Positions 25,645 through 37,216 of a stretch of DNA of 64,000 bases are shown piece by piece (position 1 is the stretch's first letter; each line of letters starts with the position of its first letter). The position numbers were made by a program, and so were the translations under genes. This stretch comes from Fistularia commersonii (Eukaryota > Chordata > Actinopteri > Syngnathiformes > Fistulariidae). Under the pieces are notes generated by a model. The model saw only the letters and a list, made by a program, of their open reading frames with translations, was not told the origin of the DNA and did not search any database. The stretch covers positions 19,895,392 through 19,959,391 of the forward strand of contig JBBMNZ010000003.1 of NCBI GenBank assembly GCA_037954325.1. Direction: 5' to 3'.

Positions 25645-25654
25645 CTATTTTTAG
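25645..25654. promoter_or_regulatory. MEF2 consensus site
   Basis: CTATTTTTAG, an exact match to the MEF2 consensus YTAWWWWTAR, about 48 bp upstream of the candidate TATA box when read on the minus strand. Confidence 0.45.
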
Positions 25655-25739
25655 CGGCGCGCTGATGAAAAAAGAAAAAGCTCGCAGAGGTTCCTTGGAG
25701 GAATGTCGAGCGTGCCGTGTTCACTCCGCTTCCCCCCCC

Positions 25740-25742
<3 letters not shown>

Positions 25743-25786
<44 letters not shown>
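25743..25786. repeat. (CA)n microsatellite
   Basis: About 40 bp of CA repeat preceded by a poly-C run. Confidence 0.93.
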
Positions 25787-25787
<1 letters not shown>

Positions 25788-26004
25788 CATCCCCTTCACA
25801 TGCACGCGCAAGGTAAACGCGTGTGCACGACAGCACCCCCCCCCCCCCACTACCCCAGCAGTGATGCATGGGGGAAAAAAACGCACGTTTGTCTGTGTCG
25901 TTTTTATCGAGCGATTGGAGAGCGCGGGGTTTTTTTTCATTTTTTTTATTTATATTTATTATTAATTCATGCTGTGCACGGTGGCTCCCCGGTGCACGCG
26001 AACG

Positions 26005-26006
<2 letters not shown>

Positions 26007-26058
<52 letters not shown>
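26007..26058. repeat. (CA)n microsatellite
   Basis: About 50 bp of CA repeat. Confidence 0.95.
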
Positions 26059-26059
<1 letters not shown>

Positions 26060-26235
26060 CAAATTATAAGAACGTGACTGAAGTGCGGACACGCAAACGA
26101 AGCAAATAATTATGAGGCTCATTGGCAGGAGACATTATCTCGTTAATTGTTTTTATTTTATTTTTTTTCAAGCTGGGTTGTTTAATATTTAACGTCAAAA
26201 GACAAATAATACGGATCTCGACGCTGCGTCAGTAT

Positions 26236-26243
26236 TGACGTCA
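26236..26243. promoter_or_regulatory. palindromic CRE
   Basis: Exact TGACGTCA, the full CREB/ATF palindrome, about 650 bp upstream of the candidate pri-mir-129-2 TATA box. CpG-containing full CREs are rare by chance in this AT-rich region. Confidence 0.45.
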
Positions 26244-27749
26244 GGCGGAGAATCTCCCACTTTGAAGGTGGGAGCAGGAGCGTCCATTGCTCTACTATGG
26301 CAGAATTATCTCAGCGCTCAACCAGTGTGGGATTGTGCGTGGAGGAAAGACATAATAAAACCTAAAAGGGTGAAACATCTTCCTCCTCATCATCACTGGT
26401 ATCGCATCTCTTCCGCTTGTCACAAAACAAACATACATTGATAGATAGGCGATCGTGATTCGTCTGCGAATGGATCATGTTGAATCCACCAGGCCCGCAC
26501 AGGTGATGCAATCTCTCCAGGTTCTGTTCCCCCCCCCCCTCCCCCTTGAGCAGAACCAGGACTCCAAAACCGGTTCCCGGTGTGAAGATCCAGATGCAGG
26601 GAAACGGAGGAGAGAGGGGTGGATTACAAGCTGCGCTCTCCGTCCTGCAGACTCTCCCTGCACAGGGCAGAATGCTAAAACGCGTAGTAACGGAGCGCCG
26701 CTTGGCCGACCCATGATGCTATTTTTAACTCCCCATATTCAACATGCCCGGCGCTGCAGGTTTTTCTGCTCAAGGTGGCCTACTACTGTATGAGGCCAAA
26801 CGTAATCGCGGGGCTCCTTTTCGGGTGGAGCTCAAATTAAAAAAAACCGTCAGATTGTGTCATTAGTTTGCACACGCCTGTTCATTTAACCTCCAACCTG
26901 TAGGATTTTTCTAGGCAATGCTTTCAAAATATGACACGATTGAATGAGGCAGAATTAATCCAAGTATTATATGCAACTGAAAACGCTTTTTTTCAGTATA
27001 ACTTAAATCTTTTTCTTAAATATCTGTGTTTTGGATAAGCAGGGTGAGAGTCCATAATGTTATGTCCTCATATTCATGATTGCAAGTTAAACTGGTCTGA
27101 GATTGGTGAGAAACAGATTTCAAGGGGATGAATCTGTTGGCGTGATCAGAAGAGAAAAGAAGACAGCACCATAAACCTGAGACAGGAGATATATTGTGTC
27201 CACCAGTTTGACTTGGGAAAAAGCAAAAAAATGGAAATCAACAATTAGGAATGAATGTGACATTTCTTGGACTCCAAGGTCAATTTCAATTTCGTCCTGC
27301 AAACCTCTAAAGGCACGATTGATATAGTATTTATATTGGTGAATTTGTTTGACTTAAGTCGTAGGAGGGAAGTGTCTATATTATCATTCAGTACATGAAT
27401 TATCTTTTGATTTGATATTTATAAAATGTACTATGTGTATATATAAAAAAATCCCTTCCTCACCCAAACTGCATGGTGTTATGTCTCCTTCAAGCTCAGG
27501 TACCCAGCCAGTGGCCTGGTAGCTTGAAGGTTCTTCACGGCTGTTCCCCAGGACTCCACTCTTCTGGACAGGGATCTCAGATGGTCTTGGGGACCTGATC
27601 TCTACTGGGACCAGTTTGGCCTTCATGCCCCACATATTCTCCAACTCCCCCTTGAGAACTACCCCCCCACACCCCCACCCTCGTGACACAGACATGCAGA
27701 CACACAGACACACACATACAGAGGGGCAGCACATGTAGATGCTTAGGTT

Positions 27750-27960
27750 TAGATAAAGTCAGAGAACACACTGAGATGGGACAGTGAAAATCTTCGGGAT
27801 AAGGATGCTGACGTTTGCCAGGTAGACAGGTTGTACAGATGTTGTGAAAGAGGATATGAAATCATTTGGTGTGGGAGAAGAGGATGAAGAGAAGAGGGTT
27901 AAATGGAGGAAAATGATCTGCTGGGGCAATTCCTGAAGGAATCAGCCAAAAGGAAAGATG
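27750..27960 (+). mobile_element. degraded RTE-like LINE 3' end
   Basis: The stretch 'gatgttgtgaaagaggatatg' to 'ctgctggggcaattcctgaagg' aligns by eye with the 3' ends at 15.6 and 31.8 kb, with more changes, so this is an older copy. Confidence 0.6.
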
Positions 27961-28943
27961 ACGTGTTTGAATCTGGGTTCACCTCGGACTTCGACGCACA
28001 GAAGCACTTTGGCTTGACCTGGACTATTTGTGGGATTGTTGCACTGAAGAAGGGGCTAAGAGACAGACATTGCTGTTCTGTCCATGGATAAATCTAAATA
28101 AAATTTCTGAAATTATAGAAGTATACCAGCCTTCACAACAACATGTAATGCTTAGTGAGGCATTCATTTGCATGTGGCAAATGATATGGCCTATATTGTC
28201 ATGAGTAAGAGAAGTGAAAAACCAAATACATGACTCAGTAACAACTGAACAATTTCTAAATGCAAGGGAAAATGTTTCACAATAAAGAGCACTGACCAGA
28301 TTCATAGGGATAAAAATAAAAAGAAATTTCAACAAACCTGGGAGGGAGATCACATACCATATACATGCACACGGAAATGGGAACAAATGGACAGAATCAA
28401 CACTAAACTGGGAAGGAGCAACAGGTGTGGACAATTCACAACGTCCTGGTCCTAACTTGTGGCTTACTATGAACAAATGAGATGGTTGATGCTGATTTGT
28501 TTGCAACTTTAAATCTAAAATAATTTGCATAAAAACACAAAATAACAATCAAACAGCTTGGTGCCTAATGACATAGTTCTCCTGTCTTCACTTTCAATCA
28601 ATTCTTCTTAGGGTTATGCTCTCCTTTTGCCCATGATCTGCTGTCTAGCAACTGTTTTTAGCATGCCTTTTAATTCATTGTAACTTGATTTAAGAACTAA
28701 AATTAGAATCCTTTCCTAAATTTCCATCCAGTGTGTGTTCTTTAAAGGGAACTGAGCAGATTCCCCACCTTGATAAAATAAGAAGACAAAGGTTCACTAT
28801 CACCACAATATCAAATTGGTCAAGACAAAATAAAGAATAAGAATATCCTTAAAATTGATTATCTGAATACTTTTATCTTAGATATAATAATCCAAATGTT
28901 AACATAGCAACTCTAGCAAGCTGTTAGCAAACTCATGAATGGT

Positions 28944-28964
28944 GGAGCTGTCCATGGTGCCAAA
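28944..28964 (-). promoter_or_regulatory. RE1/NRSF (REST)-like site
   Basis: On the minus strand the 21 positions read TTTGGCACC-AT-GGACAGCTCC, against the RE1 consensus TTCAGCACC-NN-GGACAGCGCC. Three mismatches fall outside the invariant core, and the two half-sites are at canonical spacing. It lies about 4.9 kb upstream of the mir-129-2 hairpin. Confidence 0.5.
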
Positions 28965-29179
28965 GACTCCTCCAAGCCTGACTTTGAGTGGCTCCCCTAA
29001 AAACAAGTCCTACTGCAGTAGAGATACATATACCCAAACACATTGAATACAGGGGGCCAAAGCTGGGGCTAATTCCTCACATTGATATGCCAGAAAAAAC
29101 CTTCAGATAATTTTGTAGTTTATTTATTTATTTATTTACTTTTGTTTCCTTTTTCTGGGAAATATTTCACTGTATGAAA

Positions 29180-29830
29180 TAGTGGTTGTTGCCCCCACCT
29201 TCCAGGAAGAAGGCTCCTGAATTCCAACTGGGGCCCTCCATTTGGACTTTGCTATTCATACAGACCTCCACTCAGTGCGTTGACAATAAATCTGTTAATC
29301 AAAACCACTGGTTCCAGTTACCAACTTTTTTAGCTTTTGTTGTCCTGACGTCCTACTCTACATTGTTCTTGGACATCCAGGTCTGCACTTTTCCTTTTGG
29401 TTTCCAATAAAGAGTAATTCACAATCATGGGCTTGAGTCCCCTGCTCTTGATCTCTTGGATAACAGTTACTTTTGATATTTTTGCATTTGTGATCTTGTT
29501 TGACCAAAAGATTTGACAGATCCTTCTCAGATACTGGTTGACACATGCAACTCTCTGAATGTCTCTTAACAATACTCTAACATTCAGACCCATACAGCAA
29601 AGCACTTTTGACACTGCGATTGTAGATCTTCACATTGACTCTGATGAAAAACTGTTTGGAGTTCCAAAAATTCTTGAGTTTGAGTTTGAAAAAGGCATTT
29701 TGGCCTTTGGACTGTCTGGATCTAATGTCTTTGTTGGTACCCTGTTTTTTTTTCTTATGGCATTACCCAGGTAGACAAAGTCATCCCTTTCCTCATGCTG
29801 TTAATTGTTGACCATGATCTAGTTTTGGAG
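29180..29830 (-). mobile_element. non-LTR retrotransposon remnant (second family)
   Basis: The minus strand encodes, with frameshifts, IYNRSVKSALLYGSEC then LRRICQIFWSNKITNAKISK, the pattern of the region after the reverse transcriptase in LINEs (LLYGSECW ... LRRI..I.WP..ISN). It differs from the RTE-like copies elsewhere in the window. Dead: several frame breaks and stops. Confidence 0.6.
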
Positions 29831-30254
29831 GCTTGATAAACACAACATTTGTTGATAAACATTAGACATGAACAACATTAGAACAAAAAAAAGAAAGAGG
29901 CAATGTGTTTCAAACAGAAGATATGAGTTGATATGAAGACAAAAGAGACTGCTACTAATAGTGGTGAAAACTGTTGTCCCTGCTAATCAGGAAATTTGTT
30001 TCTCTAGAAATTATACAGAACTGTTAAGGAAAGCCGAGGATCTCTTGTGGATAAAAAAATCATAAAACCCAGTATGTGTGTGCTTTATGAATGTTCAGTT
30101 GACCCAAACGGTATTTAGGTAAAATCTGGTAGAAACAACATTTTTTACTACCACATATCTTTACTACACTGTAAGTAAAATGTTATCTGTGTATGCTCAT
30201 GTACAAAACCTACTTAAAAAAAATTTTGATACATAATTAAAATCTCATTGCCAT

Positions 30255-30475
30255 TGCACGGTGGCGCAGTGGTGAGCGCTTCCACTACACAGCAAAAAGC
30301 TTCCTGGTTTGATTCCAAATGGGGGCCTTCGTGTGTAGAGTTGTCATCTTCTACCTATGTCTACTTGGGCTTTCACCAGATTCTACAGTTTCCTCCTGCA
30401 GTCCAAAATCCTTCAGTAGATTAAGTGAAGAGTTCTTCCCCTTAATCTTCTGCCCAAATGTATGAATAGGAGAAT
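30255..30475 (+). repeat. tRNA-derived SINE
   Basis: Starts cacggtggcgcagtggtgag (A-box-like), followed by ggtttgattcc (B-box-like) and the 'tagagttgtcatcttctacc' body of the same family seen reversed near 1.8 and 59.3 kb. Confidence 0.7.
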
Positions 30476-30552
30476 GGATGATTATATAAATTAATGAATA
30501 CCATCTGCCTTGGTGCCAATGTCAACTGTAAAAACTCAGAATATCAGATAAA

Positions 30553-30870
30553 ATAATACTTTCTTGATCCCCATAGGGGAAATTTGTTTGTCACAGCAGC
30601 GCAGCAATAATAATATCAATAAAATTGAATATAAATAAATCTATAGAAGATACATATAAATAGAAGAGACAAGTGACAACAACAGCGAGGATAAAAATAG
30701 ATAACAGAAAGACAACAACACAGATAAAAATAGATAACAGAGAGACAACAATACAGATAAGAATAGATAACAGAAAGACTACACAGATACAAATACCGGT
30801 AGATAACAGAATAACAATATCACAGATAAATGTAGACAACAGAACAACAACAACAGGGATAAAAATACAC
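30553..30870. repeat. LINE-tail-like motif followed by a roughly 36-bp minisatellite
   Basis: After a 'cttgatccccataggggaaatt' motif common at fish retroelement 3' ends come about five or six imperfect units of 'gataaaaatagataacagaaagacaacaacaca' (about 30689-30870). Translating the array gives repetitive frames on both strands; these are not genes. Confidence 0.7.
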
Positions 30871-31565
30871 AACCAAAATGACAACGTCAATATACCCTTC
30901 TACATTTTTGTTAAAACAGTAGTATTAGAAATCCGTCTCATTTAGGTGGCAATTATTTCAAAAGCTACAGGCAACATTTCATTTTCTCTTTCTAATTGCT
31001 TTAAATTTTTGGTATTTGGTACTCCCTCTTTCAAATCCGCTTCAGAATAATTTTACTGCAGCAACTAAAAAGCCACTAAGACTCCCTTATGTAATATCTT
31101 GCAGCAACATCAATTCAGTGTTACTATATTCAGTGGTGCTGAGCCAAAAATATCTAGATATTGGGATGTGAAATAATTCATTTTAACATAGAAACAGATG
31201 AGAAAACAGTTATGCATCGGTGCAAATGCAAATCTGAGAACACTGGGTCTTTCCTCTAGCTGTCTTTAAAAAATGAGATCAAAGTAATAGGTTTGGACAC
31301 ATAATACTGACATAAATCTCAAGGATTAAACACTGACTTAGGCAATTCTGTCCTCAGAAAAACAGAGAAAAATCAATGCATTTTAGCCAAATGATCTTGT
31401 TTTTGAGCTTTCATGCCACACAATACAAATAACACCAACTTCATATTATCAGACCTGAAAAAACTACATTCACATTGAATTAACTCGGAAACAGATGTAC
31501 ATTAATACTTCAAGTTGATATTTATAATAGAGACAAATTATCAGTGTCTTATTTGTATTAACCCA

Positions 31566-31907
31566 GAGATGAAGATGCTAAGGTTCTCTTTGGGAGTGAC
31601 GAGGATGGATAAGATCAGGAATGAATCCATCAGAGGAACAGCACATGTTGGATGTTTTGGAGAGAAGGTCAGAGAAGACGGACTGAGATGGTTCGGTCAT
31701 GTACAGCAGAGGGATAGTGAATATATTGGTAGATGGATGCTGGAATTGGAGCTGCCAGGCAGGAGGTTCAGAGGAAAGAGAAGATTTATGGATGTAATGA
31801 GAGAGGATATGTAGGTAGTTGGTGTGAGAGAGGATACAGAGACTAGGGTTAGATGGAGGTGGTTGATTCGCTGTGGCGACCCCTGAAGGGAAAAGTCGAA
31901 AGGATGA
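31566..31907 (+). mobile_element. RTE-like LINE, 3' end only
   Basis: Encodes the C-terminal reverse-transcriptase region (LRFSLGVTRMDKIRNESIRG ... GLRWFGHVQQRDSEYIGRWM) and ends with 'ctgtggcgacccctgaaggg'. The frame is open for about 99 codons, so it is younger than the 15.4 kb copy. 5'-truncated. Confidence 0.88.
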
Positions 31908-32237
31908 GATCTTACTTGTATTAACCACTGATTACTCATAGACAGTCAGACATGTAAATATAAAGTACACACATTATTTGTATAAAAGGTTCATGTAAGT
32001 TATTGTTTAGTGAGTGCAGTAACAAAATTAGCTGTCTCAGATGCGGCAGACTTAACAAAGCACTCCCAGTGAGGATACTATCACTCTGAAAACACTCAAT
32101 GGGTACAGAGTCTCACACCCGCTCATTCAAAGCAGTGTCTCTGTGGTGTGCCAAGTCACATGCCTATTACATAACAGGGCTCCTACTCCCAGGCCTAACG
32201 TCCCTGACAAATCCATCCACGCTTTGCTGCACATGAG

Positions 32238-32527
32238 CTATTTATACACTGCACCCAAGACGAGGCCGGTCAAAAAATAAAACTCCAGTCAATTATTCAT
32301 TGAGAAATATTCCAAAACAGAGCGGGCAGTGGGTTCAGTTACAAAGGAATGGGTCGAGGGGCTAACAATAATTAAGGCTTGTTTGCAATGCTCTAATAGC
32401 TTGGTTGTCATCAGTGGTGCCCATCTAAAGGGACCGGGAACATGTCGCAAATTTTGCCCTCATGCATGCCTTTATTTATATACACTTCTCTGCAGCCTAC
32501 TGTTCCTTTACTAGCATCTAAAAATAG
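32238..32527. promoter_or_regulatory. possible regulatory element with MEF2-type sites
   Basis: About 300 bp of non-repetitive, less AT-rich sequence with an exact MEF2 consensus CTAAAAATAG (32518-32527), a near-match CTATTTATAC (32238-32247) and a TAATTAAG homeodomain-type core between them. Sequence texture alone suggests a constrained element; this is weak. Confidence 0.25.
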
Positions 32528-34004
32528 CTGGCTGCGCTGTGCTTGTGCCATTTTTAGATTTGAGATTTAAAGGTAAGAACAAAAAGGCATTAAAAGAAAC
32601 AAAAGGAGGGGCTAGCTCATACTGATGCTGTGCAGATGCAATACGATGTGAATGAGCACACTGTAACATTAAGATGTGCTGTGTTTAAGACTGTTTTAAA
32701 TGTCGTCTTTTCATTGTTTGGAGATGTAATTGGTTCACAAGACCTGAATTTGGAGGTACAGTTGTTAGGACTCTTACAGCGCAGGGCAGCATAGAAGTAT
32801 TAACCAAGTTCAGAATTGAGCCTTTCAATATATAAGCAGTATATATTAAAAAAAAAACATTACTTTGACTGCTTTGCACAATCACAGTATATGCTCATAC
32901 TGTATGCATACCTACAGTGTGTCAGTATGTTCTAAAATCATTCTCAAAAGAAAATATGAGATGGAGGTATATTTCATAGGACCTTCAGATGTGTGAGGCA
33001 ATGTGAGCTTGATATCTTTCGTCATCATATTCTAAAACTGTATAAATTTCATTATATTTATATCATTATATTTCACTAAATTTTCATTACTTAAATCAAC
33101 CAAATTTATTTTTCAAGTTTGTTTTCTTTCGTTACCGTGTGTATTACATTTGTGTAATATCTACACAGCAGTTTGGGCTGCATTGAACAGTGGTATACAG
33201 TAAGGTCTGTTGTTATATGTATGTAATGAAAACTACATTATTGCTGTTTAGACTGGCATGCTGTGCTCCTATCCTCAATCAAGAACAGGGTCGGCACTTC
33301 TAGAGGATGTCCCTCTTTCAGACTGATAACTTGTTCCAACAGCTCCTGCATGAAAGGATTTTAGCAACAGCAAAAAGACAATGTTCTGAGGGCAAACTAC
33401 ATATGTATTTCTATTAATTGAATTGTATTATGAAAGTTGGAGGGATTTATAGGCCCCTTAGAGAATGGATACCACTGGGAGCTGGTCCGAGCAGCAAATA
33501 TTGAATTCCATTCTTGCTTGAAAGTAAATGCAAAACTGTATTTTAATTTTCATCACAGATGGATAATTGATGGCAGTTATCAAGAGAGGGTCAAGCGCTT
33601 GAATTCAGCTTTTCTTAAGAGTGGAAAGACAGAAACTGTTAAACAGGTAAATACTTCAAGTGAATTCTGAAAAGGATATAGACCAATTGAAAAAGAAATA
33701 AATTTTCGTGGCAGAGTACATATGAGGTAGGCCGCCTTATTAACAGGATTCTTTGAACGCGTTATCTTAAGAAGCAAGACTTATTTCTCTGAGAATGCGA
33801 ACCGAATAAAACTTTTTTGCCAGTTCAATTAAGAATTGTATGATTCCAGTATGTAAAGTTCCAAACAAAAAGTACGGATATGGTCAAAATCGAATGGAGT
33901 AGTTTTTTATAAAATTCTGTTCTTAAGTATTTGTCAGACCGATAGCTAGTCAGTGAGCAGTTGATATGATGGCTGGACAAAGCTCCAAATAAAGAGTTTT
34001 ATAT

Positions 34005-34070
34005 CCATCCATTTTCTACCTCTTACCCTACACGAAGAGTTGCAGGGATTGCTTGAACCTATCTCGTTTT
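34005..34070 (-). repeat. SINE/repeat tail fragment
   Basis: 'tccatccattttctacc' to 'gcttgaacctatctc' resembles the 3' part of the SINE copies at 1.8 and 59.1 kb. Confidence 0.4.
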
Positions 34071-35004
34071 ATTTTTCAAATGAAAACTTGTCAATGAATG
34101 ATTAAATAATAGTGAACATAAAATGTTCAACATTGAGTCCAGTGGCTCAGTACTGCTATTGTTGAGACACAAAAAACCTGACAAGACACAGATGCAATCC
34201 ACACACTGCCTTTAATACTGTACATTTAATACAGATTCCAGTTTGAGTTTTATGGGTGGTCAATGGCAATTTATTTTTCTGCCTGATGCCTTCAATAAGT
34301 TAAGAAGCAAACTGTGATATATTTTGGTTTCTGTATTTCTTTATTAAATTAGCTTGGAGGAAAATCAGTCTGTAGGTCCCATATTAACAGGAATGATATA
34401 GAAAAAAGTGCAAAAACTAAGATTTTCCATTCATCTTACAAAGCGCAAATAATGAGGCCATGGATAATTTGATTTGAATGTACTGAAACGCTGTGTTGAA
34501 AAACACATTCTTATTGATATTGAATTACAACCAATTGCACAGAATCAAATTCTTTTTGAAGAAAACAGCACCATCTGCAGGCCAAGAGACCAAAACTAGA
34601 ATTCCCTTTTTCTTAAAGCCACCTCTTGCAAGCAATTAGTTAAAACCATCCAGCCCCCCACCCCCCCATCTATTTTTCCTTTTTTTGCATATGCAGTTAA
34701 GCAATTCTAGAAAAATCTGAGCTTTGACAATTGTAATGTCTTGACTTAATACAAAATCCTGCGTCTCTCATTTTGTCGGGCAATAATATCTACAGTTGTA
34801 TTCTTTTAAATGTTACTGTTTGGGGCAATCAGAACTTTAAAACAGAATTCAAACAAAAAAAAAAAACAGGTTCTACAGGATGAGATTAAGTTGTTCTGTG
34901 GTCTACAAATGAGTGAGAATCTGCGAGTAAGTGTATATGTGTGTGTTTTAATCCATCATGTGCATGGTTGCCAGTTATTTAGAGGATCAAAATGGTTGAA
35001 TGCT

Positions 35005-37216
35005 TTAGGGCTGGCGACGTTCCCTCTTGTTAAGCAGGTAACACTGAATAGTTCTCAGTCGGTCTTTGGCTGGGGCAAATTCTGGCTGCAGCTTCAAAGT
35101 GGACTCGTACCAGCGCATGGCTTTCTCAAACTCCTCCTGTGACCACAAAATAGTCACCACAACCATTAGGAACCCATGCACTTCAATTTCTAGTGGACTC
35201 AATATAGAACCAATGGTTAAATAACATGTAGGTTAACAAATGATGATGATGATAGAATTGTATTTGACGGTTACCATTGCTATGTAGACATTGGCAAGGG
35301 TGAAGTGGTTTACAACAAAGTGCGGGGCAATTTCTACAGCCATCCGAGCGACTGTAAGCGCGTCCTCCCAAAGCCGAGCATTCTGGAAGATGTTAGCCAG
35401 GCTGATGAGGGGAACGTCCTAGTTCATACAGCAAAAGTAACACAACAAAGACATTATTGCAGTCAAAATAATCTTTATAACACCAAAACCACATAACACT
35501 TTTGGTCCAAAGTTGGAGGAATTTATCTGTGGTAAATGTACTTGCCTTCATGTGATGGGGGGCATAGTTAAGGGCCTGTCGCAAGCAGTCAATGGCTCTT
35601 TTACCTTGACCTTTCACCCTCCAGTAAAGGGCCGCCATACTGGAGAGAACCCATGATGTCTGGTTCTGTAGATTTAGCGAAAATTATAGTAAAATTACAA
35701 TATCTTGTTTGTGCTCATGCAGGAGATTTTAAGTCACAGTTAAGTTGACCTTTTGTAATGAAACGGTCATAATTTTCTGAACATGTCCCATTAGATATCT
35801 GTGTGAAATATTATATGAGTATATGAAGTCAAACTCGTGCTTTTTATGAAAAAGCCTCAGTTATTTCTGAGATTCCTTGTTCCTTATGACAGATGGACAA
35901 CATGACACATAATGCCTCTGGCTTATTTCTGCTAAATTATTCTAAATATTTTAGGGAGAAACAGCCAAGTTAATTTTTCTTTTAAGGCCTATACAGGAAA
36001 ACTTCACAGAGAACACATCTGAAGGGAATACAAAATATTTAGTGCTTAGTTAATAGCAACCAGTGATATTGCAATTGGAAAGTTAACATATGAGAAATGT
36101 TACTTTTATTACATGGTGCCTGAGGTAAGCTTTTTAAGCATTTCCATGCAGGTTATATCAAGCCACAATTCAAGGAAAGGCTTCATCTGGCCCTTTTAAT
36201 TGAAGAAAAACAATGATGACATTATAGAATACTGTACCTATATTATGAGATGGAAATGTTCAGACAACACATATACCTGGTATTAACTGTGTAGTAAAAA
36301 TTTAGACTAATCATATATCCTTGCACAGAACTGCTCAGTTTGATCAGTTTAAGTCATTTGGTTACCCATCCATACTGGTTTACCTGTTAACAGATATTGC
36401 AAAAACAGTCCCCTGCAACTCCTTCTACATCTGTCTCATTCAGCTGACATTTACTCAAAAATGTGTCTGTCAGACTACAACCAGAACTAGTTGTATGTAA
36501 GCTGTTTGCTGGGATAAACTTCGTAAATACTTTATTTTGATCATGCTACTATAAAAGGTTTGTTTATACTGGCATAAAAAAAATGACAACATATTACATT
36601 TCTGTTGGTTTGACCTTTACTGTGTTTGCGCAATTCCCAAATCTCTTTTTTTTTCCTTTTTCATTTTTGGGTGTCTTTAGAGTTTGGGAATTTGGCGTTA
36701 TAGTGGTGTAATGATCAGAGTTAGTTACATTTCTGCAGAGCATTATAACTCACAATGAAAAAAACAAAAACAAAGAAGTCCTTACCTTCTCCAAGACTTT
36801 AGCAATGCGAGTGCCCACCTGCTCAAAGGACTGTGGGGAGAACTTTTCTTTACCAAGGTTCTGCAGGACCTGAGGGTTGAGTTCAGTAAGCCTATCAATA
36901 CCAGAATTCCATAGAAGACACCCACCGGGTAAAACTGATTACATCACAGTGACTAATTATGAGTAAACGCACTGATAATTCTTGGCCAAAATGACATTCC
37001 TTACGATAATGAAAAGACATGGTCAATGTCATGGGGAAACCTTTGCCGTAGCCTACCTCACGCAGCTGGCTCTCTCCTGTGTAGTGGATAGCAGCTCGAT
37101 TGGCCACACCTGCCAGGTGGTCAAGGGTGTGCATACTGGCAGGGAGGTTGGCATTGCATAAAGGCTCAGTAGCTGGCTCCTGAATTGGAGTGGCAAAGTC
37201 TATATGTTCTGTAATG
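35005..37216 (-). CDS. ttc17: ttc17 exons 21-25: C-terminal TPR cluster
   Basis: Exons: 37057-37216, 36786-36869, 35546-35665, 35275-35418, 35005-35136. Near-identical to the human C terminus by memory: HIDFATPIQEP, LREVLQNLG, SSMAALYWRVKGQGKRAIDC, DVPLISLANIFQNARLWEDA, EEFEKAMRWYESTLKLQPEF, then the basic tail NKRERRQP and stop. Exon 23 ends AAG followed by GCAAGTAC, a textbook GC donor. Confidence 0.95.

Larger units (their letters stand above)
23640..26800. promoter_or_regulatory. CpG-rich block upstream of and around mir-129-2
   Basis: CpG dinucleotides are frequent here and rare in the AT-rich flanks. The block includes the mir-129-2 hairpin at its left edge and candidate TATA, MEF2 and CRE motifs to the right, which is upstream for the minus strand. 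Several open frames over 100 codons occur on both strands, but they overlap each other, are rich in poly-H/T or Arg/Pro runs and match no family, so I treat them as by-products of GC content. (CA)n tracts and poly-C/poly-T runs interrupt it. Confidence 0.6.
26800..35004. other. intergenic DNA between the CpG block and ttc17
   Basis: No protein gene recognised. It holds RTE-like LINE tails (27.75-27.96 and 31.57-31.91 kb), a second LINE remnant (29.18-29.83 kb), a SINE (30.26 kb), a minisatellite (30.69-30.87 kb), an RE1-like site (28.94 kb) and a possible regulatory element at 32.2-32.6 kb. A 174-codon minus-strand frame at 28024-28548 has no recognisable family signature. Confidence 0.5.

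Noticed and set aside
28024..28548. 174-codon minus-strand frame, the longest in the gap
   Set aside because: Rich in Phe/Ile/Cys/Ser, as expected of translated AT-rich non-coding DNA; no domain, no splice context, not clearly a retroelement. A BLASTP search would settle it.
30591..30945. Membrane-protein-like repetitive frame (minus) and basic repeat frame (plus)
   Set aside because: Both are translations of the 36-bp minisatellite.
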